Source of the DNA: JASHUC01 sp963849095
GTDB lineage: Bacteria; Pseudomonadota; Gammaproteobacteria; Steroidobacterales; Steroidobacteraceae
DNA: 64,000 nt
Reading direction: 5' to 3'
Assembly (NCBI GenBank): GCA_963849095.1
Contig: CAWKGA010000005.1
Location: 124,001 to 188,000, forward strand
Part shown: positions 15,404-23,774 of the stretch, in pieces
Layout: each line of letters opens with the position of its first letter
Numbering within the stretch: the stretch's first letter is position 1
Made by a program: the position numbers and the translations under genes
Notes under the pieces: generated by a model
Told to the model about the DNA's origin: nothing
Database searches by the model: none
Seen by the model: the letters and a program-made list of their open reading frames with translations, nothing else

Positions 15404-16746
15404 AGCTATCCACGTACGTTCTTGGTCGCGATGTCGCCGTACTGGAGTCGGCAGGTGACTTCCGAAGCGTACTTACGTACCACGCCAACGTCGCGCCGGA
15501 TGACTTCGTATCACTCACCATGCCCGTGCGTACGGAGTCCTATTCATGGGACGACGTGCTGCATCCGATTTTGCAAATGAACCTGCCTGAGGGTTACCTA
15601 CTTCAGGTCCTGCAGGAACAGTTTGGGCCCCAAATAACCGGTAGTCCCATGGCCTTACTATCGGTGATCGGCCGAAACATGATCGGCCGCATTCAAGTCG
15701 CGGCCCCGGGTGCGAATCTCGCCGTGCTGCCGCAACCAATCGAGCTCGCAGAACTCCTCCAAGGTGACAATTCAGAGGAGGCCTTTGCTGAGCTCGTCCG
15801 CCAACATGCGACGAGTGGGGTCTCTGGAATCGTTCCGAAGTTTCTCGATGAACAGACGAAGGAACCCCAACCAGATCACGCGAAAGCTACGTTGGTTACT
15901 CACAGGCACATCATCAAAGGTTCGACCGGAAGACTTCCATACGTCTCTCTCAACGAGCATCTCTGCATGCAGGTCGCAGGGAGGGTGCTGCCTACAGCCA
16001 AAACTGAATTGTCCAACGACGGGAGAGCCCTGGTCGTCCACCGATTTGATGTTGACGAAAACGGACAACCTTATTGGGGTATGGAAGATTTCTGTGCCTT
16101 GCTGGGGCTACGTCCAGCGGCAAAATACGATACGACTTGGGAGCGCATAGCGAAGGCAGTCCGCGACCATGTTCCTGGTAGCAGCCAAATCGAAACCTTT
16201 CATCAGCTCGCGACGCTCTTGCTCCTGAACTACGCTGTGCGAAATGCCGATTGCCACGCAAAGAATCTTGCGTTGCTCTATACGAAACGAGCCAACGTCC
16301 ATCTTTCGCCTGCCTATGACGTGATCACGACGAACGTGTACGCGGGGTACCAGCACAATCCACCTGGCATCGGCTTTATGGGACGAAAGACGTGGGCTCC
16401 CGGCAAGTCACTGCCAAACTTCATCGCGGCGACTCTCGGCATTTCCTTGAAGGTGCAGTCCGAGATTGTCGAAGCAATCAGCGACGCTGTTTCCGACACT
16501 GCGCCTCACGTGCGGGAGGCAATGGAAAGGTACCCGGACTTCAAAGACATTGGCGCACGCATGCTACTTACTTGGAGTTCCGGCGTTGCGGGCCTACGAG
16601 AGAAGCGCGTTTACATCCTTCCGGAATGGAAACCTGGCGCAGCCTTTGAAGGTGTTCCGGGCCTGTCGAAGCTCGAGACGCCGAAGAGAGTCATCGGTAG
16701 GTCCGAGGGCCTGGCCAGCGGGGACGGGAGAGTGCGAGGCAAATAG
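15400..16746 (+). CDS. hipA: HipA-family serine/threonine kinase toxin
   Basis: A 448-residue protein starting at a GTG that overlaps hipB. An N-terminal subdomain (LPEGYLLQVLQEQFG) precedes the kinase core. The catalytic loop NADCHAKNLALLY (about residues 282-294, Asp base and Asn/Lys metal and phosphate ligands) and the metal-binding YDVITT are visible, as is the HIIKGSTGRLPY segment after the phosphate-binding loop. In E. coli HipA phosphorylates glutamyl-tRNA synthetase and causes growth arrest; the target here is not known. Length is normal and no damage is seen. Codon usage is less GC-biased than neighbouring chromosomal genes. Confidence 0.85.
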   Translation: MKLSTYVLGRDVAVLESAGDFRSVLTYHANVAPDDFVSLTMPVRTESYSWDDVLHPILQMNLPEGYLLQVLQEQFGPQITGSPMALLSVIGRNMIGRIQVAAPGANLAVLPQPIELAELLQGDNSEEAFAELVRQHATSGVSGIVPKFLDEQTKEPQPDHAKATLVTHRHIIKGSTGRLPYVSLNEHLCMQVAGRVLPTAKTELSNDGRALVVHRFDVDENGQPYWGMEDFCALLGLRPAAKYDTTWERIAKAVRDHVPGSSQIETFHQLATLLLLNYAVRNADCHAKNLALLYTKRANVHLSPAYDVITTNVYAGYQHNPPGIGFMGRKTWAPGKSLPNFIAATLGISLKVQSEIVEAISDAVSDTAPHVREAMERYPDFKDIGARMLLTWSSGVAGLREKRVYILPEWKPGAAFEGVPGLSKLETPKRVIGRSEGLASGDGRVRGK

Positions 16747-16952
16747 CTATGCGTCCCCCGCCCGATTCCGTCGTCACCGGGACTTGCATGAGGCCCGGGG
16801 CATGTGCTCCGGTTAGCGCCATAGATCACGGCGACGCCTCGCTAGGTCACGTGCCAGCGCCTCGACCTGATCGGCGAGCTCTTGGTCGGAAAGGCCTTGC
16901 GCTGTGACACAGCCGTGACAGCTTCGTTCCAAATCACCGGAAACTTTCCCAG

Positions 16953-17087
16953 ATGCTCACAAATCCCGCAAAAGCGCCCGACTCCGAACGGCCTACGAGC
17001 ACAGGTCTGTCGGACGATTTTCTCCGCGGAGAATTGGATCGCCGTCTCTCCGTCGCCCCCATGATGGACTGGACCGACGCTGCATGA
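16953..17087 (+). pseudogene. dusA 5' fragment 1 (displaced)
   Basis: Reads MLTNPAKAPDSERPTSTG, then LDRRLSVAPMMDWTDAA and a stop. The second part is the DusA N-terminus. The first 30 codons differ from the intact dusA at 29048, as expected when an island brings its own replacement 5' end. The match to dusA ends just after the 26-bp core. Confidence 0.8.
17046..17071 (+). repeat. Attachment-site core, copy 1 (dusA-type att)
   Basis: A 26-bp sequence beginning CTCTCCGTCGCCCCCATGAT and ending GGACTG. It is identical to 25780-25805 and 29141-29166; identity with the dusA copy continues for three more bases. dusA is a known integration target of a tyrosine-integrase family, with crossover in this 5' region. 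Confidence 0.8.
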
Positions 17088-17110
17088 GCGGCCTTTGTTT
17101 TCAAGCACTT

Positions 17111-17149
17111 GGAGGCGTCCGGGAGTACTTGTCTCCTATTTGTCTCCTC
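17111..17149 (+). repeat. Arm-type site block at the left end of island A
   Basis: GGAGGCGTC (17111) is followed 20 bp later by GTCTCCT (17131) and 11 bp after that by GTCTCCTC (17142). The same order and the same 20 and 11 bp offsets occur at the right ends of two islands (25626 and 28987). The pattern suggests integrase or excisionase arm binding. Confidence 0.5.
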
Positions 17150-17206
17150 GAGATCTGCGGATCCTTTGAGACCAGATGAGGGCCTCGCAGCGAGAAGAGC
17201 GTGAAA

Positions 17207-18580
17207 CTAGCGCGTGCTGCGCAGCTGTTGCCAGGCCTCCAGCTGCTCCGGCGTGATGCCTAAGCCCCCGATGCGCGAGGCATCGAGGTGCTCGAGCTCG
17301 GCGAGAACGTCCGCGATGAACTTCTCGCGGTGCTGCGACTCGACGTTCGGGGGAACATTCGCCACGATCCACTGGGCCACTTTGTATGGTGGCACCTTGT
17401 TGCGCACCAGGTCGGTCACCATGGCACGTCGCTGCGTTCGGTAAAGCGCTGCGATCTCGTCAAAACCGACCACCTGAGCCGTCGTGTCGTAACGCTGGCA
17501 GCTGCGCCGATAGGACCACACATATACGTCCGCGAGCGGGGCGATCTGATTCAACTCATAAACCACGATTGTCGCAGTAAGGTACGAGCCTTGATCCACA
17601 TCCACGAACGACTGCGGTACGTAGTCTCCATTGATCAACGGAATGATCGAGGCAAGACGCGCTGTGCGCTTGTTGACGTCGATGAACGGCTGCAGGTAGG
17701 AAATATGCGTGAGCAGGAAAAGGCTCTGCTCGAAAGGATCGTCAATGGCGCGCGCCTTTTCCAGCGTGCCGCGCAGAAGCGCCGTCAGCCGGTCCTTGCC
17801 CTCGAGCGGTGAGTACGTCGATCCCGAGACCAGAACGCCCTCGTCCCGGATCTGGCCCGCGAGATCGGGCGCGACCAGACTGTCCGAGAGAAGATAGTGG
17901 AGCGTACGGATCGTCTCCTCATCCGCCACGAGATTGGCACGATGCGCTAGATAGCGAATCGCCTCCTTGTGATTCAAAATCATGATGCGTTCGGCATTAG
18001 GCTTTCCAGGTGCCGACGCTCCCTGCATCACGAGCTGCTCCGTATCAAGGAGCGAATAAGTGTTACCCTCCAGCCGGGAGGAGTTGTAGCTGAAGTCAAT
18101 CAGCAGGCGGTTGTAGATCCTTTGAATGTAGGTTCCTGCGCGACCGTAGATCGGTGCACGCTTGCCCAGCGCTGTGAGTTCTTGTCGGGTCTCTTCGGCA
18201 AGATAGGTGCTCTCGTTCGGCACATAGGCCTCGAGCCACTCTTCACGGTAAGTCGCTGGCGGGCGCGTATAGATCGGCGCCTCGACGCGTTGGATCAGCG
18301 CTTCGCTATCGGGGGAAAAGATCGACCGGGCTGCGGTGAGTCGCCCCTCGGCCGAGGTCGTGAGTACCGCGGTGCCGGCCATGGAGCCTGAACGCAGCCG
18401 ATACCGTCGGCCCTTGCGCTCGCCGCGTGATTCGATGGCGCTTTGCTTAACGAGGTCCCGAAGCCAGTTGCGCAAGGTGCGGTCGGGCACCGCACCCACC
18501 GCTGAGTGGAGCTCAGCGGAGGATACCCAAGACTCTGGATGGGCCTGCAGGAAGGCGAGAACTGCTGATTTATCGGCCAT
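17207..18580 (-). CDS. Fic-domain protein with winged helix, catalytic His apparently replaced
   Basis: A 457-residue protein using the ATG at 18580, the first in-frame ATG more than 20 bases after a TATAAT at 18647-18642. An N-terminal winged-helix domain (VSSAELHSAVGAVPDRTLRN) is followed by the inhibitory-helix motif SSRLEGN (about residues 167-173) and the Fic core. The Fic motif, normally HPFxDGNGRxxR, reads QPFIDVNKRTAR (about 297-308): Gln in place of the catalytic His, and both motif glycines changed. AMPylation as in standard Fic enzymes is therefore doubtful. The C-terminal region is helical. The winged helix may bind the repeats in front of the gene. First gene inside island A. Confidence 0.75.
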   Translation of the reverse strand: MADKSAVLAFLQAHPESWVSSAELHSAVGAVPDRTLRNWLRDLVKQSAIESRGERKGRRYRLRSGSMAGTAVLTTSAEGRLTAARSIFSPDSEALIQRVEAPIYTRPPATYREEWLEAYVPNESTYLAEETRQELTALGKRAPIYGRAGTYIQRIYNRLLIDFSYNSSRLEGNTYSLLDTEQLVMQGASAPGKPNAERIMILNHKEAIRYLAHRANLVADEETIRTLHYLLSDSLVAPDLAGQIRDEGVLVSGSTYSPLEGKDRLTALLRGTLEKARAIDDPFEQSLFLLTHISYLQPFIDVNKRTARLASIIPLINGDYVPQSFVDVDQGSYLTATIVVYELNQIAPLADVYVWSYRRSCQRYDTTAQVVGFDEIAALYRTQRRAMVTDLVRNKVPPYKVAQWIVANVPPNVESQHREKFIADVLAELEHLDASRIGGLGITPEQLEAWQQLRSTR

Positions 18581-18661
18581 ATATCGGCTAATATATCGGC
18601 CAATGAGCCCTAATTCAAGCTTTATCGGCCATATATCGGCCATTATAGAACCGATATCGGC
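18571..18661. repeat. Six-copy TATCGGC repeat array at the fic promoter
   Basis: TATCGGC occurs at 18571, 18582, 18594, 18623, 18634 and 18654 on the plus strand. The neighbours at 18571/18582/18594 and 18623/18634 are 11-12 bp apart, about one helical turn. The last copy lies in the palindrome CCGATATCGG (18651-18660). A -10 TATAAT for fic lies at 18647-18642 on the minus strand, so the array covers the promoter and start. Confidence 0.55.
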
Positions 18662-18878
18662 AACGCGGCGTGTAGACCACCGGTGCTAGGCGGCACCGGG
18701 ATGTCGCGCACGTTCTCTGATTCAGATTCGCATAGCGATTGAGTTCGTTCGTCGCGCACGACACCGGTACGGGTTTTGGCATCATTGTTTTGCGATTCGA
18801 GTCGGCAGATCTTTGCCTCGCGCCGGCCCGCGAACGACGCGATGTCCGGTATCGAGTTATTCAACTCCGTCCTTTCGG

Positions 18879-19079
18879 TCAGCTGTGCGTACGGGTAGCG
18901 CGAGCTGAGCGTCGGCGGCGGACAGGAGGGCCAGCGCGAGGCTCAGAAACATGGCCGGTTGTGACGCGCGCTGCGGGACCATCGCCCCAACTGAGCATCT
19001 TCAGCAGTTCGTTCGCCGTCCGCCAGTTGCGCGCCGTCGCAGCGACTCCCAGGCATCTCTCGATTCTCGATCCCCCCCG
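18879..19079 (-). pseudogene. DUF1697 gene, 3' part cut off by the IS
   Basis: Reading the minus strand from the IS edge gives SRIERCLGVAATARNWRTAN, then ELLKML, the conserved C-terminus of DUF1697 proteins, ending at a stop at 18879. The 5' part lies on the other side of the IS at 20691-21148. Removing the element plus a 2-bp CG repeat at its edges would restore one reading frame. Confidence 0.75.
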
Positions 19080-19132
19080 TGCCAATGTGAGATGGAACAC
19101 CTGTCTCGGGCAATTTAGAGTACAGGTAGGAC

Positions 19133-19624
19133 ATGCACATGAGCTCATCACTGAACGGTTCGACGAACGGATCCAGCGGCTCCTCCCCCGAGGCCGTCAC
19201 GGAAGGAGCCCGTAGGGCGACTGGAGAGACGGCCTCGGAGCGGTCGCATCCCGACCCGGAGGTGTTCGTCATCGGACGGCGCCGCCAGTTCTCGGGGAGC
19301 GAGAAGCGAGCGCTGCTCGCCGAAGCCGACCGGCGCAAGACGGCAGGCACACTTGGGGCGTTCATGCGCGAGAAGCACATTTACTCCTCGATGCTTACCA
19401 GCTGGCGCAAGCAGCTCGGTGCCGCCGACCGCGTAGCGCTCGCCGCGAAGCGACGCGGACCGAAGCCCGAGCACCCCTCGGTCCGCCAGGTGCTGCAGCT
19501 CACGCGGGACAATGTGCGCCTGCGGCGCAAGCTCGAGCGCGCCGAATTGATCATCGAGGCCCAAAAAAAACTATGCGTGGCACTGGGGCTGCCGACCTCG
19601 GACGATCGCACCGAGGAGGAGTGA
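19133..19624 (+). CDS. IS3-family transposase OrfA
   Basis: A 163-residue protein with an N-terminal Ser/Gly-rich leader, a helix-turn-helix (QFSGSEKRALLAEADRR, then YSSMLTSWRKQLGA) and a C-terminal leucine-zipper-like coiled coil (NVRLRRKLERAELIIEAQKK). It would bind the IS ends. Eight adenines at 19563-19570 lie near its 3' end in the right phase for a -1 frameshift into orfB, which would make the OrfAB transposase. Its stop also overlaps the orfB ATG as ATGA. Confidence 0.85.
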   Translation: MHMSSSLNGSTNGSSGSSPEAVTEGARRATGETASERSHPDPEVFVIGRRRQFSGSEKRALLAEADRRKTAGTLGAFMREKHIYSSMLTSWRKQLGAADRVALAAKRRGPKPEHPSVRQVLQLTRDNVRLRRKLERAELIIEAQKKLCVALGLPTSDDRTEEE

Positions 19625-20661
19625 TGATCGCCGTGAGCGAACTCGCCGCGCACATTGGGATGAAGAGCGCCTGCCGAGCCTTCGCGTTGAACCGCGGATT
19701 CGTGTACCGCGATCGTGCCCGGGATCGCGCAGCCGCCCCCCGGTGCGAAGCGCGTGCGCGACCACGTCCCCCGTTGGCACTCTCGAGCGCCGAGCAGGAT
19801 GTCCTGCTCGGTGTGCTCGACAGCGAGCGCTTTGTGGACAGCGCGCCGGCGACGGTGTTCGCGACACTGCTGGATGAAGGCCGTTATCACGGCTCGATCC
19901 GCACGATGTATCGGCTCCTGGCTGCACGGGGCCAGAACGGGGAACGGCGCAATCAGCGCATCCATCCGACGTACGCCAAGCCCGAACTGCTGGCGATCCG
20001 CCCGAACGAGGTCTGGAGCTGGGACATAACCAAGCTCAAGGGTCCAGCGAAATGGACCTGCTTTCATCTGTACGTGATCCTCGACATCTACAGCCGCTAC
20101 GTCGTGGGCTGGCTGATCGCGCATCGGGAATCCGCCGAGCTCGCCGAGCAACTCATCGCCGATACCGTGGAGAAGGAAAACATTGCTCCGGGGACCCTCA
20201 CCCTGCACGCCGATCGGGGCACCAGCATGCGCTCCAAGCCCGTCGCCGCGCTGCTGATCGACCTTGAGGTCGCCAAGACCCACAGCCGCCCGCACGTCTC
20301 GGACGACAATCCGTACTCCGAGGCGCAGTTCAAGACCCTGAAATACCGCCCGGACTTCCCCGATCGCTTCGGCTCGATCGAGGATGCTCGCGCTCACTGC
20401 CAGCAGTTCTTCCGCTGGTACAACCACCAGCACCGCCACGGGGGGATCGCCCTGATGACCCCGGCCGCCGTCCACGACGGCACCGCCGCGGCGCTCACCG
20501 CGCAGCGCGCCGTCGCGCTCGATGCCGCCTTTGAGGCCAACCCAATCCGCTTCAAGGGACGCTCACCCAAGCCCCCCGCGCTGCCGAGCGCCGCCTGGAT
20601 CAACGCACCGAAAAAGGAGCCATCACCACCCGCCATCACACCCCCATGCTCTCTAATCTAA
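19624..20661 (+). CDS. IS3-family transposase OrfB, DDE integrase core
   Basis: A 345-residue protein from the ATG overlapping the orfA stop, preceded by GAGGAGGA. The rve/DDE domain is intact: first Asp in EVWSWDITKLKG, second Asp in LHADRGTSM, Glu in NPYSEAQFKTLKYRPDFP, with the conserved WYNHQHRHGGI after it. It catalyses strand transfer, probably as an OrfAB fusion made by frameshifting at the A8 run. No stop or deletion is visible, so the element could be active. Confidence 0.88.
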   Translation: MIAVSELAAHIGMKSACRAFALNRGFVYRDRARDRAAAPRCEARARPRPPLALSSAEQDVLLGVLDSERFVDSAPATVFATLLDEGRYHGSIRTMYRLLAARGQNGERRNQRIHPTYAKPELLAIRPNEVWSWDITKLKGPAKWTCFHLYVILDIYSRYVVGWLIAHRESAELAEQLIADTVEKENIAPGTLTLHADRGTSMRSKPVAALLIDLEVAKTHSRPHVSDDNPYSEAQFKTLKYRPDFPDRFGSIEDARAHCQQFFRWYNHQHRHGGIALMTPAAVHDGTAAALTAQRAVALDAAFEANPIRFKGRSPKPPALPSAAWINAPKKEPSPPAITPPCSLI

Positions 20662-20690
20662 TGACACCAGGTGTTCCAAAGTCATTGACA

Positions 20691-21148
20691 CGTTCCGATC
20701 GCAGGACAGAGTCTGCAAACCCGTCGGGCGTGTAGAGATAGAAGATGCCGCCCTTGAGTGCAAACTGCTCCCGCGCCGCGTCCAACCGGGCCAGGGACGC
20801 GAGGTCGGGGTTCTTCGGACTCTCGGCGAGGAAGTACAGGTGCAGCCATTTGTGGTTCTCGTCGGCGTCCGGGAACGGATTGCCGCGGACGGCGGCGGCC
20901 AGCTCCTCGCCACTGATCACCATCACGCGCGGTTCGAAGCCGAACTCCTCGAGGATCAGCCGCGAGATGCGAATCCGCAAGGTGAGCGCCGTGCCGCGCT
21001 GGCTCTGAAAGACGATGTTGCCGCTCTGGATATACGTGCGGACCGCGTGGAAGCCCGCACGATTGAAAGCCGCAGCGAGCGCCTTCATTGGCACCTGGTT
21101 CGCCCCGACCACGTTGACTCCGCGCAGAAGCGCTATCCAGGTTTTCAT
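20691..21148 (-). pseudogene. DUF1697 gene, 5' part, interrupted by IS3 element
   Basis: The N-terminal three quarters of a DUF1697 protein: WIALLRGVNVVGANQVPMKA at the start, then YIQSGNIVFQS, LHLYFLAESP and FYLYTPDGFADSVLRSE, after which the reading enters the IS. The family has about 180 residues and a conserved ATARNW C-terminus, found beyond the IS at 18879-19079. The family has no assigned function. A truncated product could still be made, reading about ten codons into the IS. Confidence 0.8.
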
Positions 21149-21271
21149 CGTGCGGCTTGAATTAGCGGCTCGACTTCCGGAGGCATTCCACTTGCGACGA
21201 GTTGGCCCCAGCCCGGTTGTTCGTCAACCAACAGATTCTGCGCAGTAACGCGTCGCCTCGGCGGACCCCGG

Positions 21272-23002
21272 TCATTGCGGGGTTGCGTCGGGATTCCAGT
21301 TCTGGATCAGCCTGATCGGGGCGGTGGATCGGTTCTCATCGAGCACCGTGTTGATCAGGAATCGGCCGTCGCGAGCCACGGCGTATTCGGGGACTTCCGC
21401 ATCGTCCCCTCCACCTCCGAGGATCTTCGTCGGAAATAGCAGCACCGGCGTGCCCGGTGCGACGGTCGCGCCCGTCACCGTGATCGACACCGCCATCATC
21501 CGGCCCGCCGGATCGAGGTAATACAGCTCCCTTCCATCTGGACTCCAGCGAGGTTGGATACCCCCGGCGGTGGAGATCTGCCACTGTCCCCCGGCCGGGT
21601 TCGCCGACTCACCCGGCAGCGTGAACGGGCGAATGTAAATCTCATAGCGTCCCGATTCGTCCGACTCGTATGCCACGAACCGGCCGTCGGGCGAGAACTG
21701 CCCATATTCTTCATCGAACGGCGTCTTTAAGAATACCCACGGCTTCTGATCGCCCGTCATCGGCAGCACCCACAGGTCGGCTTTCGTCTGCGGATCGATG
21801 CTGTAGTAGAGCAAGAACCGCCCGTCCCTTGACCAGTCGGTCGGCGCCTTGGGCAGCGACGAGGCCACGAGCAGCACCGCGGTGCCCGAGCCATCCACGG
21901 CCTTCCGATAGAGGTCGCCTGATCCGCCTCGAGTAGAAGTAAACGCGATCGAGCGGCCATCCGGCGACCAGACGGGGAATAGATCGTTGGCCGGATCGAA
22001 CGTCAGGCGGCTCGTGCGAGTGCCGTCGAGCAGCCAGATATCCTCGTTCCCCTGCACCGTGCGGCTCACCACGGCCCGTTTCCCATCGGGCGAGACGCTC
22101 GGGTACTGGAGAGTCTCATCCGGGTCACCCAACACCCCCCGCGGCTTGCCGGCGCGATCGAACCACGTCAGTTGCCGCCGCACACTGCCTGCCCCCGTGC
22201 GGTAGGCCACCAGCCCCAGGGCCGATACGGAAAATGCGTCCGGAGGGACTCCATCGGCGATCGTCACCGGATCGCCCGTGAGCCTCTGCCGCTTGAGATC
22301 CAGCCGCTGCGCCACCAGGCTGCCACCGGGTTGTATCCACAGCAGCCAGCCCGAGCGGAGATAGGCGCTCACGCTTATGGCCGGAGTGAGCCGCTGCATG
22401 TCGGTCGTGCCGAGCGCGGCGAGATAAATCCCTTGCGTCTCCCCCGTGCCTTCCGCCACGAACAGGAAGTGCCGGCCATCGGGGAGGAAGACCGGAACGG
22501 CCTGTACTAGCTGTTTCGCTGCGAGCTTCGTGGCGACTACCGCCGAGCCCCCCGTGGCCGGGATGCGCGACAACGACCCCAAGGGCCCCGGCGCGAATAC
22601 GATGACTCCGTCTGCACCCCATGCGCCGCCATTCGCACTGGGGGCTGCAGCGAGGGGGCGTGGCGCTCCGCCCCCGAGGTCGAGGCGCTGCAACTCGCCG
22701 TTCGCGAAAAACGCCACCGACCGGCTGTCGGGGGACCAGAAGGGAAGGCGCGCACCCTCGGTGCCCGCCAGCGGCTGCGCGGTCGTCGCACTCAGGGACC
22801 GCAGCCACAAGCGTGAAATGCCATCCTCACCGGAGGCCACGAATACGATCTGCCGCCCGTCGGGTGAGAGCGCAAACGATTCCGGATCGTCGGTGGCGGG
22901 CGTGACGATGTCGACGCGAGTTTCCGGTGGCGGCACTAGGCGCAGATACCGGATCGCGGGAGTCGCAAGCGCGGCGGCGACGATGCCCAGTACCGCGGCC
23001 AC
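21272..23002 (-). CDS. Membrane-anchored TolB/PD40 beta-propeller, 3' half of a split TIR protein
   Basis: A 576-residue reading frame, from a GTG without a ribosome site. A transmembrane helix (VLGIVAAALATPAIRY) is followed by many PD40/WD40-like blades such as SFALSPDGRQIVFV, YPSVSPDGKRAVVS, FPVWSPDGRSIAFTS and YGQFSPDGRFVAYES. It lies in the same frame as the TIR gene just upstream, separated only by one TGA and five codons. Such propellers occur in bacteria as sensor domains of kinases and TIR proteins. It was most likely the C-terminal part of one TIR-membrane-propeller protein and may not be translated on its own. Confidence 0.7.
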   Translation of the reverse strand: MAAVLGIVAAALATPAIRYLRLVPPPETRVDIVTPATDDPESFALSPDGRQIVFVASGEDGISRLWLRSLSATTAQPLAGTEGARLPFWSPDSRSVAFFANGELQRLDLGGGAPRPLAAAPSANGGAWGADGVIVFAPGPLGSLSRIPATGGSAVVATKLAAKQLVQAVPVFLPDGRHFLFVAEGTGETQGIYLAALGTTDMQRLTPAISVSAYLRSGWLLWIQPGGSLVAQRLDLKRQRLTGDPVTIADGVPPDAFSVSALGLVAYRTGAGSVRRQLTWFDRAGKPRGVLGDPDETLQYPSVSPDGKRAVVSRTVQGNEDIWLLDGTRTSRLTFDPANDLFPVWSPDGRSIAFTSTRGGSGDLYRKAVDGSGTAVLLVASSLPKAPTDWSRDGRFLLYYSIDPQTKADLWVLPMTGDQKPWVFLKTPFDEEYGQFSPDGRFVAYESDESGRYEIYIRPFTLPGESANPAGGQWQISTAGGIQPRWSPDGRELYYLDPAGRMMAVSITVTGATVAPGTPVLLFPTKILGGGGDDAEVPEYAVARDGRFLINTVLDENRSTAPIRLIQNWNPDATPQ

Positions 23003-23017
23003 GATCCAGCCCAGCCG

Positions 23018-23557
23018 TCAACCGCTCTGCCTGCCGGTGGCTGCAGCAGCCCGTGTGATCGCGGCAGCCGCTTGCTCTGCCGCCGCCGCTGCCGGGTCCA
23101 GGATCGCCCGCAGCGCCGTCACCAGGCGCGTCGCGTCGTTGTGAAAGTCCGGATCCGGCCGCACTTCGATCGACTGGCGAAACGCCATCGGTGCCAGTGA
23201 CGCCGGCAGCTCCGATGCGGCCGGTATCGGTGCATGACCGACCAGCACGGGCACCACCGGAATGTCGCGTGCCAGCGCGGCTTCCAGCTCGATCCGCACG
23301 AAGTCATCCGGATCCTCCAGCCGCCGCTGTCCCGCCTGGTTGCGCGCCTCCGTCCAGTGCGGACCGATGATGGCGAGCATGACCCCGCAGCCACCCACGA
23401 TGCCGTTCAGATGCCCGCGAAAATCCCGTCCCAGCGGAATCGAATCCACATCCTTGAACACCTGCGCCTTGCCGAACTCGGAAACCAGGCGATCGTAAAT
23501 GCGCCCCGTGGCGTCCGGGCTGTCGCTGCGGCGGTAGCTGATGAAAATGCCCGACAA
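23018..23557 (-). CDS. TIR-domain protein, truncated by an in-frame TGA before its membrane helix
   Basis: A 179-residue product. The TIR fold is clear: GIFISYRRSDSPDATGRIYD, then FKDVDSIPLGRDFRGHL, ending with PVVPVLVG. In DDFVRIELEAAL, Glu90 aligns with the catalytic glutamate of NAD-cleaving TIR enzymes such as SARM1 (DWVHKEIVTAL). An Ala-rich linker leads to TGA at 23020-23018, after which the same frame continues into a transmembrane helix and propeller. Bacterial TIR proteins often deplete NAD during phage infection. A CGA-to-TGA transition would explain the stop. It could still act as a soluble TIR domain. Confidence 0.8.
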   Translation of the reverse strand: MSGIFISYRRSDSPDATGRIYDRLVSEFGKAQVFKDVDSIPLGRDFRGHLNGIVGGCGVMLAIIGPHWTEARNQAGQRRLEDPDDFVRIELEAALARDIPVVPVLVGHAPIPAASELPASLAPMAFRQSIEVRPDPDFHNDATRLVTALRAILDPAAAAAEQAAAAITRAAAATGRQSG

Positions 23558-23774
23558 GAGTCACTCCGCTTTCTTATGACCCGGATCACCTCATCGTCGC
23601 GACCGGGCCATTCTTGGGATGTTACCTGCAGAGTCTATGCGCCTCGTACCCGCGAGGTCGAATGGCGGCGCGCTGGCGGTCAATTCAGGCCGCTGGCGGG
23701 CGGCCCTGCGCCGATCGGAGGCGCCGTCCATCCGCGGAGCAGCGACGGCCCTTTCCGCATGCGCTTCCTCCCCT

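Larger units (their letters stand above)
19080..20690 (+). mobile_element. IS3-family insertion sequence
   Basis: A 1611-bp element with imperfect terminal inverted repeats. The left end reads TGCCAATG then TGGAACACCTG after 5 bp; the right end, inverted, reads TGTCAATG then TGGAACACCTG after 4 bp. It begins TG and ends CA as is normal for IS3. It carries orfA and orfB with an A8 run between them. It has inserted into a DUF1697 gene. Only a 2-bp CG repeat is seen at the junctions, less than the usual 3-4 bp target duplication. Confidence 0.85.

Noticed and set aside
16807..16910. Minus-strand coding-like stretch reading VTAQGLSDQELADQVEALA
   Set aside because: Helical-looking but short, without a start or neighbour in frame. 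It may be a gene tail left by an old junction but cannot be identified.
19076..20694. Normal 3-4 bp target duplication flanking the IS
   Set aside because: The flanks share only CG at the edges; a longer repeat was looked for and not found.
23018..23020. TGA in the TIR-propeller frame as a selenocysteine or programmed readthrough codon
   Set aside because: It lies in a linker before a membrane helix, not at a redox site, and no SECIS-like hairpin was noticed; a nonsense mutation is simpler.
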